DNA of 64,000 bases from assembly GCA_025345505.1 (NCBI GenBank), contig JANVCC010000020.1:51068401-51132400 (forward strand), given 5' to 3'. The DNA comes from Todiramphus chloris collaris (taxonomy: Eukaryota; Chordata; Aves; Coraciiformes; Alcedinidae). Each line of letters starts with the position of its first letter. The stretch's first letter is position 1. Positions 13,321-27,027 of the stretch are shown here, piece by piece. The notes under the pieces were generated by a model. The model was not told the origin of the DNA, did no database searches, and worked only from the letters and a program-made list of their open reading frames with translations. The position numbers were made by a program, and so were the translations under genes.

Positions 13321-15541
13321 AATAAGGAATTTCTTTATCATGCTCTGAGTGGCCATGAGAGATGCCAGGCTGTGCCTCAAATGCCCCATGCAGTGCAGAC
13401 CTTTCACATCCATCCAAACTGCCTCCAAAAATCTTAGTTTGTCCTATCTCTTTATTGCTTGAAGGAGATGATAAAGGAGCTGGGGGGCATAAGTGATCTG
13501 CTGTTTTACATGAAATGTGGAGGGAAAGGAGAGGGTGCTGGCTATGAAGGGGTAATCAGGAACCAAACCAATATGAATTCAGCATCTAATGGGTGGACAA
13601 GGACTTCTTTAGAAAAATGAAACATGGAGGCTGCTTGCAGCAGGGTTCCCCCTGAGGCTCTTTTGAAGGGCTTAAATTGGAAAGGCTTGTGAAATACTCT
13701 AGTTAAATCAAGTGAACTTTCCCTGAGGGATTGCCCAGCAAATTATTGCACTGTTTCTCTTTGGGATGGAGAGTTGTGCTGGACTGGGAAGTGGTAGCAG
13801 GAGAGAAATAGCTTTTAGTCTGCTTTTTTAAATTATTATTTTATAAAATTCAGTAATGAGGTCAAAAACTTACTAAAAAGCAAGTTGATATTGCTGTTGA
13901 ATAACACAAACCAGTATGTACCAAAAAATCCCAGAAAGAATAGAGAATATATACAAATTCTCAAGAAACTTAACCTGGAAAATGAGACACAATTTTTTAG
14001 GGGAAATTAAGTGATAGAGAAAGAGGGGCCTAGAGAGATGTAATTTCCCTGTGGCCTAAATCTGAATTTGCAATACAGGAACCTTTCTCTAGCACAAGTG
14101 AAAATGCCAGATGCCAAGGAATAGCTGAATGCTTGAAAGGCCCAAAGCCTCAGCACTGAAAACAACTTTTTCCAGGGAGCTATGTGGAAGCAGGTGCAAT
14201 GGCCTTGGGGGAGAGAGCTTGTGCTGGGCTTCACTCCCTGCACTAAGAAATCACATAGCACTGTTAGAATGTACGTGGTGTTTCTCAAGTCAGGACTTAT
14301 ACAGGTTTGTTTTGCAGCAGGATGTAGAGGAAAACCGATGCACAATGAAAACTGGAAGGATTTCAAGGAAGAATGAAAAGGACTAAGGTTATATAACAAA
14401 AGTGTAACTAGACCAGTGTTATTGTGAGAAAACTTGACCTTCAGCTAAGAATAAAGAAGTCTTAATTTTAAGTGACATAACTAGTGAGGTAACTAAGTAA
14501 GTGTCATAACTGACGTAATGCAGTAGGAGCACATATGGAAGCTATAAAATGGAGATGACCGTGTCATTCAGAATTAGTATGGACAAAGCTCTTAAATATT
14601 TGTGTTTCATGAGTCAGTGCTGGGCAGAAAAGGGACATGTTATGATCTAACAGAGGTCTGTTTATTTTCTTTATTACCTAGAGATTTATCTTTACCTGCC
14701 ACAGGCTTTATCTTTCTATATTAATGATGCTTGTCAGTGTGGGCAAGCGTCCTCAGCTGCTGGACATCCTTCCCATGTTCTCTGTCAGTCATGGAAAGCA
14801 AAGTGTCCTTCTGCATCCTCATGCTGGACAGATCCGACTTGAACCCAACAGAGGCATAGGGCTTGGAGAGGACCACGTTTTAGATATGTCCTGATCAGTA
14901 CTGGTGGGGGTACAGAGGTGCTTGTCCAGGCCAACCAGGTGCCTCCCATTGCCTGGGATGTAGCTTAAGGGGCTCTTCAGGTTTTGGAAAAACCAGGGGA
15001 TGGTGTGGAAACCATGGCATTGGGGACAGTGTGCCTTGAAGGCAAATCAGACCAGTAGCCAGGTTATACTGTGGTCCTGTTTTTGGCATGGCTGAGGACA
15101 AGGTTGGGGTGCTCCAACTCACAAACTCTGGTAGGAGAAGCTGGGAAAATTAGTGACATTTCCACATTTAGCACTCTGTTCCACTTTTCTGTCGCATTTG
15201 ATTTCTGCTGTGTCTATATGCAGGACTGTGAGCAGTGAGGGCTGAGGGCTCGGATTTGCCACTAAAACTACCTGATGATTTCGCTGCAGCAACTGAAGAG
15301 GCTATAGCTCCTACTGCCTTGGACTGGCAACCTCCTCATCCTTGCTGGTTAAGCTTTCAGGGACTGCAACTACGCTTAATCCTAGAGAAAGTGTTGGAGA
15401 TCGCTAGGGCTGCCCTTGCTCTTTGGATACTCTCAGGCAGCCCTGGGTACCATCTCACTCCTGCACTGTGTGCTGAAATCCCTGCTTTCTGATGGGATAT
15501 TGGTTCTGGGATATAATCAGTGGAAAACATTGCTGTGCTAA

Positions 15542-15571
15542 TATGTCTATATACAGTATGTCTGTATACAG
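15542..15571. repeat. 15-bp tandem duplication
   Basis: Two adjacent 15-base units (TATGTCTATATACAG and TATGTCTGTATACAG) differ at one base. They are followed by TA/TG-rich sequence to about 15600. Confidence 0.85.
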
Positions 15572-17625
15572 TATATATGTGCTGTATGTATGGATGTACA
15601 CAGAGATAACTTACATTCATTCGGTCAAGGTTTTAGAAGCACTCAATGTTTGGCATCAATAGTGCCACTTACTGATAAAATCTTGCAAGAATATTGAAAG
15701 TAAAAATCTAGAGTGGATTTGAGATTCTGAGTATGCTTCAGATCTGACTGTGAGCTGCAGTAAACAAAGTATGAGTGAAAATAATTTCTTTGGGGAAAAA
15801 GAAAGTAGCTTGGTGTGTATGTAGTGTTAAAAAAAGAATAATACATATATGTAGGAGGATATAATAAAGTAGTTTTATTTTTTTCTTATAAATCAACCAA
15901 AGCCCTAATAAGACAACTGTGTAAATAATTGTTCTTTCACGCATCCAACAGAGCTGTTCTTCTTTTGATGTTTACCTCAATTTCTTCTTCACCTTTTATC
16001 TGAGCCTGCAATTAACACCTGTAATGAAAAAGGACATGACATGCTGTTGAGAAATTTTGGTGTTAATTACAATTATTAACAACTAGAGAAAAATAAGCAA
16101 GGAAAAGGAGGAAATCATAATTTTTGTGTATTTTATTACAATTAAGGTGGACTGGAGCACAAAGACTGTGTTTCTAAAGATCTCACTTCAAAATTAATTG
16201 TGAAATTTTGTCAAACGAAGTTAGTGAAATTCCTTCTTATTAGAAAGGCTGGCATCCCCCATGCTCTGATCAACAGCATTTAGGTTTGGCAAGGCCTTTG
16301 TATAGGGCTGAATTTAATTTCTGACTGAACTACGCTAATTTACAGAAGAACAATAGGGGAAATGAGCTCTGGCAACAACAGAGAAGGAAAGGGAATGTGA
16401 TTCATCTTAGCAGAGTGAGCATTTGGAGTGGCATGAAAGTCTTATTCAGAGAGGGATAATGCAAAATGGCCCTGAGTTTCTTATGAGAGCTGTTCATCCA
16501 CCAAGCTGTGACACTGTGCTTGCTGAGAACAGCATAGCAACAGAGTTAGCCCATGTCTGTGGTCCTTGGGGAGCCTTGTGAGTGCTCAGGGCTATCGCTG
16601 CACTCGCAGCCTCAGGCACTCAGATCCTTGCCTACGGCTGCCACCAAATGGGTGTTTGGCACCTAAATATACCCTTGGATGCTGGCCTAAATCTGTTTTG
16701 AAAATAAGTGGTGGCCTCCTGACATCACTGAAGTACTTCCAAAAGTTTCACCTGTATTGCATAAAATTCTTTTTCAGGTGTTTTCAAGAATGGGCTTGAA
16801 AAAGATCCCATGAACAATGTTGGAGAAGAGCGGCAGCAGTGATGTGGGTACACACAGAATGTGGCAACCTCTGCCATGTCCTTCTGTCTCCCACGGAGCA
16901 CAGTCAGCTGTACAATAAAATAGCTGTTGCTTGCTTGGTGGTATTTGTGGGTGGTTCTCTGTAACACACAGGGTAGAAAGCTAAGAAACACCCAGAAGCC
17001 AATTCAGTACCTTGGGATATTACAAGGAAATGCTTTGGAGCAATATTTCTATATTCAATTTCTTATCAAAGTTATTAAATTTGCAGTATTAGAGAGTATG
17101 ACTAATTACTTCCCCTCTAGAGAAGCTATTATTCAAGAAGGGTCATTAGTTTCCTGCTCAGTGTAGATGTTTGAACATGACATGGGAGAAAGGTATATTT
17201 CTTGGTCTCAGACATCCTCCCTGGATTTCAAGATGTTACCTGCGTTAGACTTTCCGTGGGAAATCCCATAAAATGAGCATGCTCAAGCTGAACAATGCTG
17301 GAGTTTGGAAGAAGCTGTCAAGAAACCCTTGAGAGGTTCCAGGTCTCTGATTTTAAGTAATCTCAGCAGAGTTAAACCAGTCAAGCTAGTAATGAAAACC
17401 ATGCTGCTGTCCCAAAGAGGGCTCTCGTAACTGTATTAAAGCCTCTTGGGGGCTGAAGATTGTTAGCCAGCCTTATAACTTTAAGATGCTTAGGGATCAA
17501 GAGAAATAAGCCTAATGAAAACCATCTGACCCAAAATTAATTGCAGTGGATGGAAGCAGAAAATGTATCAGATAAATTAATCCCACAGATCTGTGACTTT
17601 ATCTTTTTTCCTTTCTTTTTCTAAG

Positions 17626-17879
17626 CTGCTGGCTTTGTTTCTACTTCAATGTATCGGTGCTTTTACACACCTTTTTGAGCTGTTCTTTATTACAAAATTT
17701 AGGCTTGTTTTCAATCTAAGTAACCAGTTTTCTTCTTTTGGTGTCATGGCATCTTTCACTGAGGAATTAGATGTGACTGTCAAGAATTAAAACCCTAAGC
17801 GTCCTTCCCCTGAGACCTATAACTTGGTTTTGAATCAATCACTACTCAGTTGAAAAATTCCTCTTCAGTGAAAGTTCAG
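17626..17879 (+). other. Weak exon candidate between strong splice-like sites
   Basis: A long pyrimidine tract (17600-17622) ending in CTAAG gives a strong-looking acceptor at 17624-17625. A CAG|GTAAGG match, the full vertebrate donor consensus, lies at 17877-17884. The 254-base interval has no frame open throughout; the best one stops at 17790. It could be a non-coding exon or chance. Confidence 0.15.
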
Positions 17880-20341
17880 GTAAGGACAAGAAAAATCCTC
17901 TGAACTTGAATATTTCTCACATCAGCAAGTAAATTAGTCACCTAATCTTTCCAGATCTTGCTGATGCAGAAAGACATTACTGAAGAACTGGAAAACTCAT
18001 AATCCCTAGTGTCTTAATCCTCATGGTTTGCAAGATAAGTTAAAAGTTACTTTTTTTTCAACTTCCCAGAGACCAAGTAATATGTTTCAGGTCTCTTAGA
18101 GAACTGGAATTTAAATTTAGGATAGTTTAAGCCTAGGATCGAGGTCAGCCCCACTGCTCTGTTCTTAAGATAATGCTTCAGCTTCAAACGTCTTAGCTGG
18201 TAAGTATGTCTGTGGAGGAAAAAAAAGTTGTTTCCATGACATTTTAGAATTCAGTAATCAGAGAAGGGGAGGGTGGCAAGACCAGGAAAATGCTGCTTTC
18301 ATTGTGTGGATTTTCCTCCCTACCCTTGAGGAATTAATTTTAATATTTTTAATTTCTCAAACTTGGAGGTGAATGGAAGGTCAAGTGTTTTCACCCCAGC
18401 TGTCCTCATAGTGTGTTTCTGCATATCTCTTCTGAGCATCCTCTCTGGGAAGGCCATGAGAATGGCAGGCAGTGTGTGCTACATTTGATCATCTTAGACT
18501 CACTTGGAGGTGAATGATGCGAGGACACCAAGATTATTGGCTGCATAAAGGGTGACTGCTGGGCCTTGTGTACCCTTGCACTGTCTTGTAGTGTCTTACT
18601 GCACCAACAGCTTCATCTGGACCTCGTGGTTCTGGTGGAAAGTACTGAAGTCATGGGTTCCAGCTGTGTGGTTTTGGGGGAGAAAGCATGATGTAATGAC
18701 TCCTTAGCCTGCCCCAGTGCAGATATAACCCAAGGATGGCTTTGCTGGGGCCACTCTGGATCACTTTCTGTGACGAAAGCAGTATTTTGCATCTGTAACT
18801 GTGTGCAAGTCCAAGGCTGTGGTCTGGTTGTGTTCAGATGTGCTTCATGTATGTATACTCATTGAACCCAACAAATATAGACAAATGGTGGGAAGGAGCT
18901 GTCAGTTGAAAAGAAAGGAGGGAGATTTAATGGAGTTTGTTGGCACTGTTGACAGCCTAGCTTAAGAGCTCATCTGCATTTCCCCCCTACCCTGATTTAA
19001 TAGCATTTGAGTCCTGCCTCCAAAGGGTGATTTCTGCTTCATCAGAGGCAGAATCAAGAGAGGCTTCAGCTTGATTTGCATCATACTCTGAGCCAAAAGA
19101 AAAAAAAAGAAAAAGGGGAGCACCTGTCAAGCTGATACCTTTGTGCATTATTCGGGATGATCTGGCAAATGCTGTGTGGGAAAACAACTTCAGATAATAG
19201 AATTTAGGTGGGCTAAGCTAAGGCTACAAAGAAGTGTGGAAGCCCAAACAGACTCAGTAAAACATAATGATAGCAGTAATTAGAGATTTTCACAGATTAG
19301 TCTGTCCTGTATTTGTAAAAATAATAGCTCTTTTTACCTAGTCCAGCAGACAAGACAGTTCAAATTCACATTGCTGCAGACACTGATAAATTAAATTCAT
19401 CCTGACAACATATGGAAATTTATTTGTGAATTCTGGTCTGGGGCTGACGTCCTTCCAGGGATGTCACTTGCAGTTGCTGCTGAACTGACAGCGTAGCCCA
19501 TGCTGTAGTAACACTGAAGTGCAAAAAATTCACCTGAGATGGGCTGTCCTCCTGGGTAGACTCTGGGAAGCACAGTTTCCCCCTTGGGGCTTGGAAGAGT
19601 TTGTCACAGCACCAAACTCTCCCTTGAGTTGTCCCAAGTTGTAGTCCCTTCTTGCACAAAAAAAGGAAGGGGGAGTCCATAAGGGAAGAAAGACCATGCC
19701 CCTAATTCTGTAGATTAGCTAGTGTTACCCCAGAAAGCAGAGAATTAAGGTTAGTGTTAGCAAGGAAGGTCAGCCAGCTGAGATACAGCACGTGCAATAT
19801 GGTCTTCCCCCTAAATACTGTCTATATCACAGGTTATTGTGTTTAAATAAATTGTCCCTCTGGTCTTTGGGTGGGCTGGGTTCATGGGAAAACTCAGTCC
19901 CACATGAAGCAGGGGATAGGAGCAATAGCTGGATGAGGATGGCCATGGGGTATGAGTTGTGCGTGTATAGACTGTAGAATTTCCAAACTCTGAAAAACAG
20001 CCTGTGCACACTTGGCAGCTTTTATTTCAACTATACTCATATTCAAGGACTGGATCAGGTCATCCTTGATCAGTTTTGATTGACATATCATTTGAGTGAA
20101 AATTGCTTTTCATGGGACAGGAGAAACCCTCCAGAATCCAGCTCATTGCTTGAGATGTGAATGTCCGATTTACTTGCAAGTGTCCTGAAAACTCAAGAGA
20201 TTGTGACAGAGCTAAGAAGAAAGTCCCTCAGCTGACCTCTGCCCTTGCAAAGCCATCCATACACAAAATTGATATTGGCTCAAGGGAGCTGTACATTAGT
20301 GAAATGTAACGTCAGTTCAGATTTCATCACGTCATGCCATT

Positions 20342-20362
20342 AAAAAAAAAAAAAAAAAAAAA
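20342..20362 (+). repeat. Poly-A tract (21 A)
   Basis: An uninterrupted A run is followed at about 20394-20402 by a second A-rich stretch. I see no processed-pseudogene sequence upstream that would make it a retroposon tail. Confidence 0.85.
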
Positions 20363-23300
20363 TCAATGTTACTCAGATCAAATAAAACAGAACAAAAAAA
20401 AAGGAATAGCAGAAAGCTATTCAGGCATGAGCCAGCTGGAGGGGAGAGGCCATAACACAGGTACTGTTTGCTTTGAATCTTCATAACAACTTCTCTTTTA
20501 TTTTTCTACATTTCTAATCACTTTCTTTGCTCCGTTTGGAACAGCAATTACAGTATGTCTAGTAAGAATTCATGACAGTTTAGGACCTTGCTTAATGGCG
20601 GTTGTTTGGTTTTCTTTATTGACAAGGCAAAAAAAAGACATTAATACAACTTCAGATTTCCTGCCAAACACAGAAGAGATCCAAGCTATTAATACAAATA
20701 TATGTGTAAGATGTGATACACTGGTCTGAATCTGTTATTATCAAAAGAGCTTGTAGTGATACCTCTAGCTGTCTAACACTCTCCATCCCTTATTATTAAT
20801 CTTGTAACTAATCTACTGTTCGAGCAGAAATTTCAGTTTCAAATGTTTGCTTCAGGTTGTTGGGTCATTTTGGAGGAGGAAAGGCGTAGAGGAGGGCTCA
20901 GCACCAGCTCCCACTGGTGAGACTATTAAAGTCAGAGACTCTGCAGTCTGCAGAGTCTGCAGGTCCTGCTGCGTGATGTTAGTGTTTCTGCCTTTGAGCA
21001 CTAGGGTTGAACAGTGCCAGTGGTGCAAGTTGTGACATCCAGAGTGTGTCCCATGTCATCCCACCAGCCCCACTTGGCTGAAGAGCATGTCTCTGAGACA
21101 TATTACACATGAGCATCAGCTCCAGGGACCTCTCCTCTGCTCTGAGCTTGCTTTTGGGTTCAAGTATCTTTTCACCACACCACAGTGAAGTGGTTTGGGT
21201 AACAACCCCACCTCAATGTGAGGTGGCATCAGGAGCCTGTACACAAATGGCCTGCTTACCCTACTTGTTTGTGTGGTAGGACATCTCCATGCTTGTCCCC
21301 CAAGCTGATGCACTACCCAAGGAGTGTCACTGCCATGGCAGTAGGCATCAGATGAAATCTGACATGAGTATTTTGTTTCCTATCTGGAGCCCAGAATTTG
21401 GGGATTCTGTTAACAAATTAAATATCAGAGAGTCAGAAGGGTAGTCAATGCTGGGGAAGCAGGGGAAGGAGGGTAAGGCTTGCAGTTTGCCAAAGTGGTC
21501 ACTTTGTGTTGCTCACTTGGCTGAACTTCTGAGTAGAAAAATGCAGAAATTTGCAATGAGGCTAAAGGGGGTTTAATTGTTTTCATCTCCCCTTTATTCA
21601 ATTTCAAGGCTGGACTGTTTTAACAAGCCCCAGAAGCTCTGAGCACATTGTCAGCTTTTTTCAATTTGAAGTCAAATCCGTGAAAAATCAGGTGGTTTTT
21701 ATGTATTGAGATGCACACTTGCAGGTCCCAGGACTTGAATCATTGGTGCCCCAAACATCAGTTTTTTGGATTCTGAAAAGATCGTAAATGTACATTCAGG
21801 GACAAACCAGTTTTAATTAAAAATAAGAGGTATTTTTTCCATCAGAGGATCTGAAAGCCGTTAACCTACAAGCTCACTGAGTGTACCTGCCCACTTTTCG
21901 GGTGAGATATAAGGGATACACAGCCTGTGAAATGTGGTCCCTCCAGAGCAGAGCACACAACAGCACCTCAGGATTGCTCGTGGCACAGAGCAAGTAAAGA
22001 CTGTGCACGTACCCTGTAAAAAACTCAATTTACAGGAACAGATCAGGCAAAATAAATCCCTTGGCTGGCTCCATCTCAGCAGAATTACGTCAATGTTTCA
22101 TAAACTGACAGAGTTGCTATTTGACCAGACCTCACTGCTTACCGTATCTTACTGTTAATTGAGAAATCCCATCTGTAGACCAGCACTGAAGAGCCTGGAA
22201 AGTCTTGTGAGCCTCTGAGAATAGCCTCAACAATTAGGAAAGTAGCAATGCTTAATTAAATTCCCTTGTGTGTTTAAAAGCGGTAGGGAACCAAGCCAAG
22301 ATAATCCCCTTCCTCAGAAAAGCAGCTTTGGGTGGGATTCGTGTCTTCCAAGAGCCAACTTAATTTTCACATTCCCCACAGCAGACTGTTTTACAAAAGG
22401 AGTCTCCCCTACCATTTATCTGGCTTTCTCATCACTCTCTGTTTTATCCCTACTCCAGCATTCCTGATTCTGCCTTCTCTAGTTTCCATCAGGGAGGTTT
22501 TCCACTTTATTTTCTGGCAGTGGTGCTGATTTCTGAAAATGTTTATTATCTCCATAACTTCAGACAGACAATTTACTGGGATATGTCTCCCCATGCTTTT
22601 GAGAAGCCACTTAGGCAAATACAGACAGCAGAGTCGGTATTTTGGTGTGTTTCTGCCATCACATGTGCTCCACAACCTGCCTGTCACATACCACCAGCGC
22701 CCCTTAATTGCTGCTTCATCCATAGCTCAGCTAAATTATCTGCAATGTCTAAAACATTAGCTGCTCCAAGCCCAATTTTCCAGCTGTCCTTTGAAGGATG
22801 TAGGACATCCGGTGAGAGGTTGGTGTTTACTACTTTGCTGCTAACAGAAGTTTTTCCAGAGCAGGGACACAGTAAGCCACCTTTGATCTGATACCATCAG
22901 TGAAAAATCACGTGTAACTTCTATTGCACTTACTATCAGGAAGGGCAATAATGTATTAAGGCAAGGGCATAAATTATCCACACAAAGGGAAAAGAAAATC
23001 ACCTACATTGTCTCTGTGTTAAAATTCAACTCTTGCCTTCCAAGAAGGCAGGTGCAGTGAGTTCATGGCAGATCTCTGGGGGATCCACTTTCTGTCCTCC
23101 CAAACTTCTGCAGCTCCCCAGCTGGTGGTCTGCAAGCAGACTTACAGGAAAGTTGGGAGATTTTGCATTTTCTTGTTCTCACCATTTGCACTTGGGTGGT
23201 ATTTGTTATTCTCCTGCAAGTTATCCCACAGAGCATAGCAGAGGAATTTTTTACATTTATTCCTCCCCCTTTTTCTCCATTATTTTAAAGATGCAGATGA

Positions 23301-26300
23301 GATGTGTGTGGGGAATGGGGTCCACAGACAGACGTATAATTTCTGAACCCACTGACATGTTTCATCATGGGAAGGGCTGCAAGGACTGAAATGCCTATTT
23401 TCCACACATGTTCATTTGGAGGGGGTGTTGGTTTTTCAGTGTTTTTTCCTCTGCCTGCCCTGTCTAGCAGCAGGGTATCACCTGTCATCTTTGTCTCTCC
23501 ATCTCTATTAGTTGATCTCCACTCATCCTGAGGATATTTTAGACTGTGTAGAACAGGGAGGTTTTATAATATTTCCAGTTACCTCCCAGAGACAAAATAT
23601 TCCCCTTTCCTGTACACTTCTGAAGTGGACCTTGCTGCTGCCTGGAGTGAATGTGCACTTGCCCTTTCTCAACAGGCTGAGTGCTTTCAAGTTGCAGATG
23701 GTTATATAAACACATTTCTCTTATCTGTAGCTCAACCAAGCTGCATGTCACTGCAGTGCAGGATCCTCATGAACCCCAGGCAGCTACAAATCCCTCTTTT
23801 GATCATCAGGCAGACACAGGAAAGCTCTCCTATGAGACATCGTGAGAGTCATCCCTCTGCCTCCCTGTAACAGTAAATGAATAGCTGGAAAAGCGAGGAG
23901 CTGTTGCTGCAGTGGCAGAGGGGATTGCAGTCCTACATGCCTGCACCCAGAGTTGTATTGCTTTCCCACATGGCGTAACCATCAGTGACATAATCTTTGT
24001 AAAAGCATCAGTGAAGAACTTGGAGGTGGCTCATGCAGGCACACCAGCACAGCTTTACTGTGTCAGAAGAGCCACACCAGATTAGATCTACAGCTTCTCT
24101 CCTTTGATGGGAGAAATTCCTCATTTTCTTCTTTCATTTAAAGGGAGAGAGTTGTGTGAACAAGAAGCAGGCAGCCCTTTTTTTTTTCCTTTTTCATTAA
24201 AGTAGCAATTACTGTTCTAACTTTCCAAGCAGTCTGCACCAATAACAACCCAAACATACAGTACTGTGCAGAAGGTGAAGCGTAACATGAAAAGGGAAGA
24301 TCTATAGGTCATAGTTTGCCTTGTTTCAAGTGGAAGCAAATCTCACACATGCTGACTACACAAATTATTATGAATGTGAGCACATTTCAATTTTTGAGTG
24401 ATATTACTCCTGAATCTAAATATTTGTATGGTGGTGGACAACTTCTGAAAGTTTCTTTCGTGGATTCTCCACTAATGTGTTTCAAACCCATCTTCTTCTC
24501 CTCTGTTATTCAAAAGACAAATATTTCATCATCTTTTAAAGGAGCATGACCGCTTTCTCATTCTTTTGTTGATGAGAATTTTCAACACATGGAGACTATG
24601 TTGTTTCTCACGCAGAGAAGCTCATTTTGTTTCTGTTGTGAAAATCTGATCATGTGCAGTAAGGGAAAGTCCTTGCCGCAATGGAAAAGACACTCACCAG
24701 ACTTTGTCTACATGAGTGGTACAAAGCATAAGAGAAACAAGAGATTCGGAGGGGATTCAAATGCCACCAGAGAAGCAAACTGCTCAAGTGTACTGAGGAC
24801 AAAACGTAGAGATGTGAAACACAAAGCCAGTCCTATGTGCAAGAGACCAGAAGTCCTGTACACAGTGAATATAGCCACAACTTGATGCTATCACTTATTT
24901 AATACAATTTTATTTAGCAGAAGCTGGGATTTTGTGAACAAAATGTTGCATGTACTATTTGCTGTTGAATGCATGTCAGCACACTGCACATCAATGTGGC
25001 AGATGACAGATGCCTCTGGAGCCGGGGCAGTTGCCTCATTAGCCTTCTACAGGCTGTGGAAATGAAAGCCAGCAGTTCAATAGCAAGATTCACAGGACAT
25101 TTAAAGTTGTGGTCTGTAAGCTACCAATAAGTGTTCAAGGTCTGTTGGATTTGATTTATGGCTTATAAGTGTGATTCTGCTGACCTAAATACTACTTATT
25201 TGTAGCTCTCGTTCATATGAGAATGGTAAGAAATAGGAAGCCAAACTCATGCCAGTTTCTGAGAAAGTGGGCTAAAAGCAACAATGGTGGGAGGAATAGA
25301 CACTGTTCATTCAAAGCCCTTTCCCTCCTGCCTCTCTAATTCTTGAAGAAAAGGCAGGGAAAAACAGTCTTGCACAGTGTCCTGTCATTCATTGTTCAAC
25401 CCCTTACTGCCTCAGGTAGGAAGGAGGGAGGGGGAGATCTGCAGGCTAACCCCTCTGTGGGACCCTGCAAGTTCTGCCCATGTTTACACACCCTCAGAAG
25501 CTGTACTTTCAGTTACAGCCTGGTGGTCCCCCAGCTATGCTTCATAAATATGTAAATAGCTCTGTGCTACACATAACTGTAGTCAAAACCAGAGATCAAT
25601 TCAGGCAAAATAGTGGAATCTGAGGTTTCTATTAAAAAAGAGCCTATAATGAAGGGAGCTAAATTGTTCTCAGTGCTTCTGAAGTGCTGGTGACTGAAAG
25701 GTCTGAGGAGGATTTTGTATTTATTGCTGAATCAGGCTGTTGGAAATTAACCTTCCACTTGCAGATCTGGGTACTTCTCAGGCTCCTAAGCAAGCTGGAT
25801 TCCTCTGCACAGCAAAGGTGCACCTCTTCATCATGCTGTGACACTTACTGAGCTTGAATTCATTTCAGGATGGTCTAAATCAATTATCATTACTTTGGAA
25901 GAAATAAGCATGGGCTTATTTCAAAAGGGTTTTAGCTTTAAAAAAAAAAAACAAAACCCAACATAACAAAGGAGTGGTTTGCTACTGAACCTGTCCATAT
26001 GTGCTATAGGTTATGCGTTAAGTGCCTCATTATAGTTTTCTAGACTATCTGTGTGAGGTTGCCTTTCAGTCTGATTGCAACAGTGAAATGAGGATGTCCA
26101 ACTGCAACAGCAACAACCAACATTCAGTTAAGCAGCATGAAGTGCATAGCGCAAGGATGTCAAAGCCCAAACTAGCTAGGTAAAATGCAGCATGGTCTGT
26201 ACAGGTGATATAAAGGGGAAAATAATACATGAAGAAGAATTGTACATAAAAGTTGCTTATGCGTATCTAATGCTTTGTTTGGGGAAAGCATGAGGCTGGC

Positions 26301-26460
26301 AGGGTCTGCTTTCCTCAGGTGATCTTCCTGTGAGCAGTGAAGCAGAAATATATTTGGCCAGGAACAGAAGAATACGTACACTGTCAAAACCACCAGGTGT
26401 CTGAAAAATATTTCACTTAATAGGATCTGCTGATTGAACACAAATTCAGATATCGTTAAA
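20363..26460. other. Unique non-coding sequence, no gene seen
   Basis: Open frames reach 123 codons (22520-22891, +) but have no recognisable domain, and they overlap a 104-codon frame on the other strand. The 22.4-23.9 kb part is somewhat denser in open frames than its surroundings. It shows no splice-site pair, repeat or protein similarity that I can name. Confidence 0.6.
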
Positions 26461-26473
26461 AGCAAAAGTACTC

Positions 26474-26498
26474 AAGTGGTGTACTGAAAACACCACTT
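26474..26498. repeat. Perfect 9-bp inverted repeat (hairpin) next to A/T run
   Basis: AAGTGGTGT at 26474-26482 and ACACCACTT at 26490-26498 are exact reverse complements around a 7-base loop. They are followed directly by A and T runs (to 26522). In eukaryotic DNA this has no standard function. It lies just upstream of a strong acceptor-like site. Confidence 0.7.
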
Positions 26499-26529
26499 AA
26501 AAATTTTTTTTTATTTTTTTTTCCCCCAG

Positions 26530-26731
26530 GCACAGCACAATGAATGGAAATATAGCTGATGAGTTCCTTTTCTGTCATTATTATGTGATGGTGTTCTTTC
26601 ATCTGTGGATGAGGTCTCCGTATTTCACACTAACAACTCTCCTGAGTATCGATCCACTGCTCTTAAATCTAGTCCTTACTGCAATTAAGTTTGCACAGAG
26701 AATCCCTGTGGCTGTCAGTACTGAACACTAA
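26530..26731 (+). other. Weak exon candidate with small ORF
   Basis: A pyrimidine tract of about 25 bases ending in CCCCCAG (AG at 26528-26529) forms an excellent acceptor-like site. Ten bases later an ATG with A at -3 opens a 63-codon frame (26540-26731) that is rich in hydrophobic and aromatic residues. No donor of quality follows. The product matches nothing I know. It may be a terminal exon or a chance frame; the composition does not settle it. Confidence 0.12.
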
Positions 26732-26987
26732 AGAGCATTTAGCTGACCCAGCCTATGAAGGTGTAGTGTTAGCTGATTTGAGAAGAGAGAATCATCAGGA
26801 CATAGGAAAAAATGTCTTTAAGCAGAAAAGAAATAGCAAAAAGGGGAGGGATTCTGTAATGGCTGTAATAAGGTGCCTACACTCTTACCTAGGCTGTTGG
26901 TTGCAAACAATTCCCCCACCCCATAGGTGACTGCTGTACTCACCAGGCTCCTTAGTTAGTAGGCTTTCCCTTATTTCTCATTAGCTA

Positions 26988-27027
26988 CAGCCTTTTGGTT
27001 AGAAGTCCAAGATGCTCAGCCACCTAA
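26988..27027 (+). repeat. Diverged direct repeat, copy 1
   Basis: This 40-base segment starts CAGCCTTTTGGTTA and ends CACCTAA. It aligns without gaps to 27557-27596 with 34 of 40 identical bases. The first 14 bases match exactly. Flanks do not continue the similarity. Confidence 0.7.

Larger units (their letters stand above)
13330..20341. other. Unique non-coding sequence, no gene seen
   Basis: No transposon or RNA gene was recognised. The longest frame (130 codons, minus strand, 14007-14399) has no recognisable domain, and overlapping frames of similar length on the other strand argue against coding. A GC-richer patch at 14,840-15,120 is also featureless apart from overlapping frames. A short 15-bp tandem duplication and one weak exon candidate are listed separately. 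Confidence 0.6.

Noticed and set aside
13096-13428. 110-codon minus-strand frame
   Set aside because: It lies in a purine-rich tract whose complement gives leucine, serine and phenylalanine runs. Composition artefact.
14007-14399. 130-codon minus-strand frame
   Set aside because: No domain recognised; two plus-strand frames of 64 and 85 codons cover the same DNA.
22409-22891. Frames of 104 (-) and 123 (+) codons as a protein gene
   Set aside because: They overlap on opposite strands, have no recognisable domain, and have no good splice sites at their edges. Length alone is within chance for 64 kb.
26474-26522. Bacterial-type intrinsic terminator (hairpin plus T run)
   Set aside because: CR1 elements show that this is vertebrate nuclear DNA, so a rho-independent terminator has no meaning here.
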